14,384 bases of DNA, taken from assembly GCA_030037185.1 (NCBI GenBank), contig JASHRR010000382.1, forward strand, positions 1 through 14,384. Direction: 5' to 3'. The position numbers and the translations under genes are program-made. This document shows, one piece after another, positions 14,074-14,384 of the stretch (its first letter is position 1; each line of letters opens with the position of its first letter). The notes beneath the pieces were generated by a model, which saw only the letters and a program-made list of their open reading frames with translations, was not told where the DNA came from and made no database searches. This DNA is from Xanthobacteraceae bacterium (GTDB lineage: Bacteria; Pseudomonadota; Alphaproteobacteria; Rhizobiales; Xanthobacteraceae).

Positions 14074-14384
14074 CTAGACCACGAAACGCTGGTTCCACAC
14101 TCTGATTCCGTGGCCCGGGGTCATGACGCTCGCCCAGATTGCTAAAATGACCCACACAAAAACCGGATGAAGCAAATTATATTTGGATAGAGCTATAGCC
14201 AGGTAGAATAGGCCAAGGGACGTAGCCTCGTGGCTATCTCCTGCACGTCGTAGTGACGGATCGATACGCCCCGAAGGCTGCGGTGAGGCCCAACGAGACG
14301 CCGCCCAGCGCGCGATCTCCTTTTCGAGGCTTGCTCGGCGTTTCACCTGCGTTCCGGCCTGAGACGACGAACGGGCAGCATTCG
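14074..14384 (-). CDS. Possible membrane protein, open to the right edge
   Basis: This frame ends with TAG at 14074-14076 and remains open to 14384; a GTG at 14344-14346 would give 90 residues. The first part is polar (RRASLEKEIARWAASRW), followed by a hydrophobic stretch (LLHPVFVWVILAIWASVM) that could span the membrane once. Codon choice in the second half is A+T-richer than in the first, so this may be a chance join or a decayed gene. Function unknown. Confidence 0.28.
   Translation of the reverse strand, partial: NAARSSSQAGTQVKRRASLEKEIARWAASRWASPQPSGRIDPSLRRAGDSHEATSLGLFYLAIALSKYNLLHPVFVWVILAIWASVMTPGHGIRVWNQRFVV

Overview
The window looks like an accessory, partly decayed stretch of an alphaproteobacterial genome, most likely Bradyrhizobium or a close relative. 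This is inferred from the high-GC coding style, from several small exported and basic proteins of rhizobial type, and from IS21, IS630 and ISL3 remnants. No rRNA, tRNA, CRISPR array or phage module was seen, and no species can be named from the sequence alone.

Layout. Bases 1-5190 hold four minus-strand genes, all for predicted exported proteins: a creatininase-family protein cut by the left edge, a 557-residue protein joining a carboxypeptidase-regulatory-like fold, one heme-binding CxxCH site and a streptogramin-lyase-like beta-propeller, a 498-residue PQQ-type beta-propeller protein, and a small conserved secreted protein of unknown function. Bases 5190-6147 are a weakly coding gap. Bases 6148-7664 carry a DegP/HtrA-type periplasmic protease split by an apparent one-base deletion: the protease domain ends at a TGA that overlaps a GTG start for a second frame holding both PDZ domains.

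From 7665 onward the DNA is a graveyard with a few intact small genes. There is a decayed istB fragment (IS21 family), a possible 61-residue ORF, a Pro/Ala/Tyr-rich exported protein with a candidate sigma-EcfG promoter, and a poorly coding region with an out-of-phase ORF pair. A well-supported 58-residue basic protein has a good promoter and ribosome binding site. It is followed by about 1.4 kb of low-content DNA, then a frameshifted DUF1236 fragment, an IS630 transposase C-terminus, and an ISL3 element that appears to have inserted into that IS630 copy. The ISL3 transposase is frameshifted near its zinc-finger region and no right terminal repeat is visible. The right end has a nested palindrome and a small membrane-anchored protein.

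How the genes relate. The left cluster is unified by export: the creatininase-like and Vgb-like proteins are co-directional with a 136-base gap, and two unrelated propeller proteins lie side by side. The split protease would normally handle misfolded envelope proteins. No convincing new multi-gene system was found. The items most worth checking are the split degP, the heme/propeller fusion next to a creatininase with altered metal-ligand positions, and the 55-base nested palindrome.
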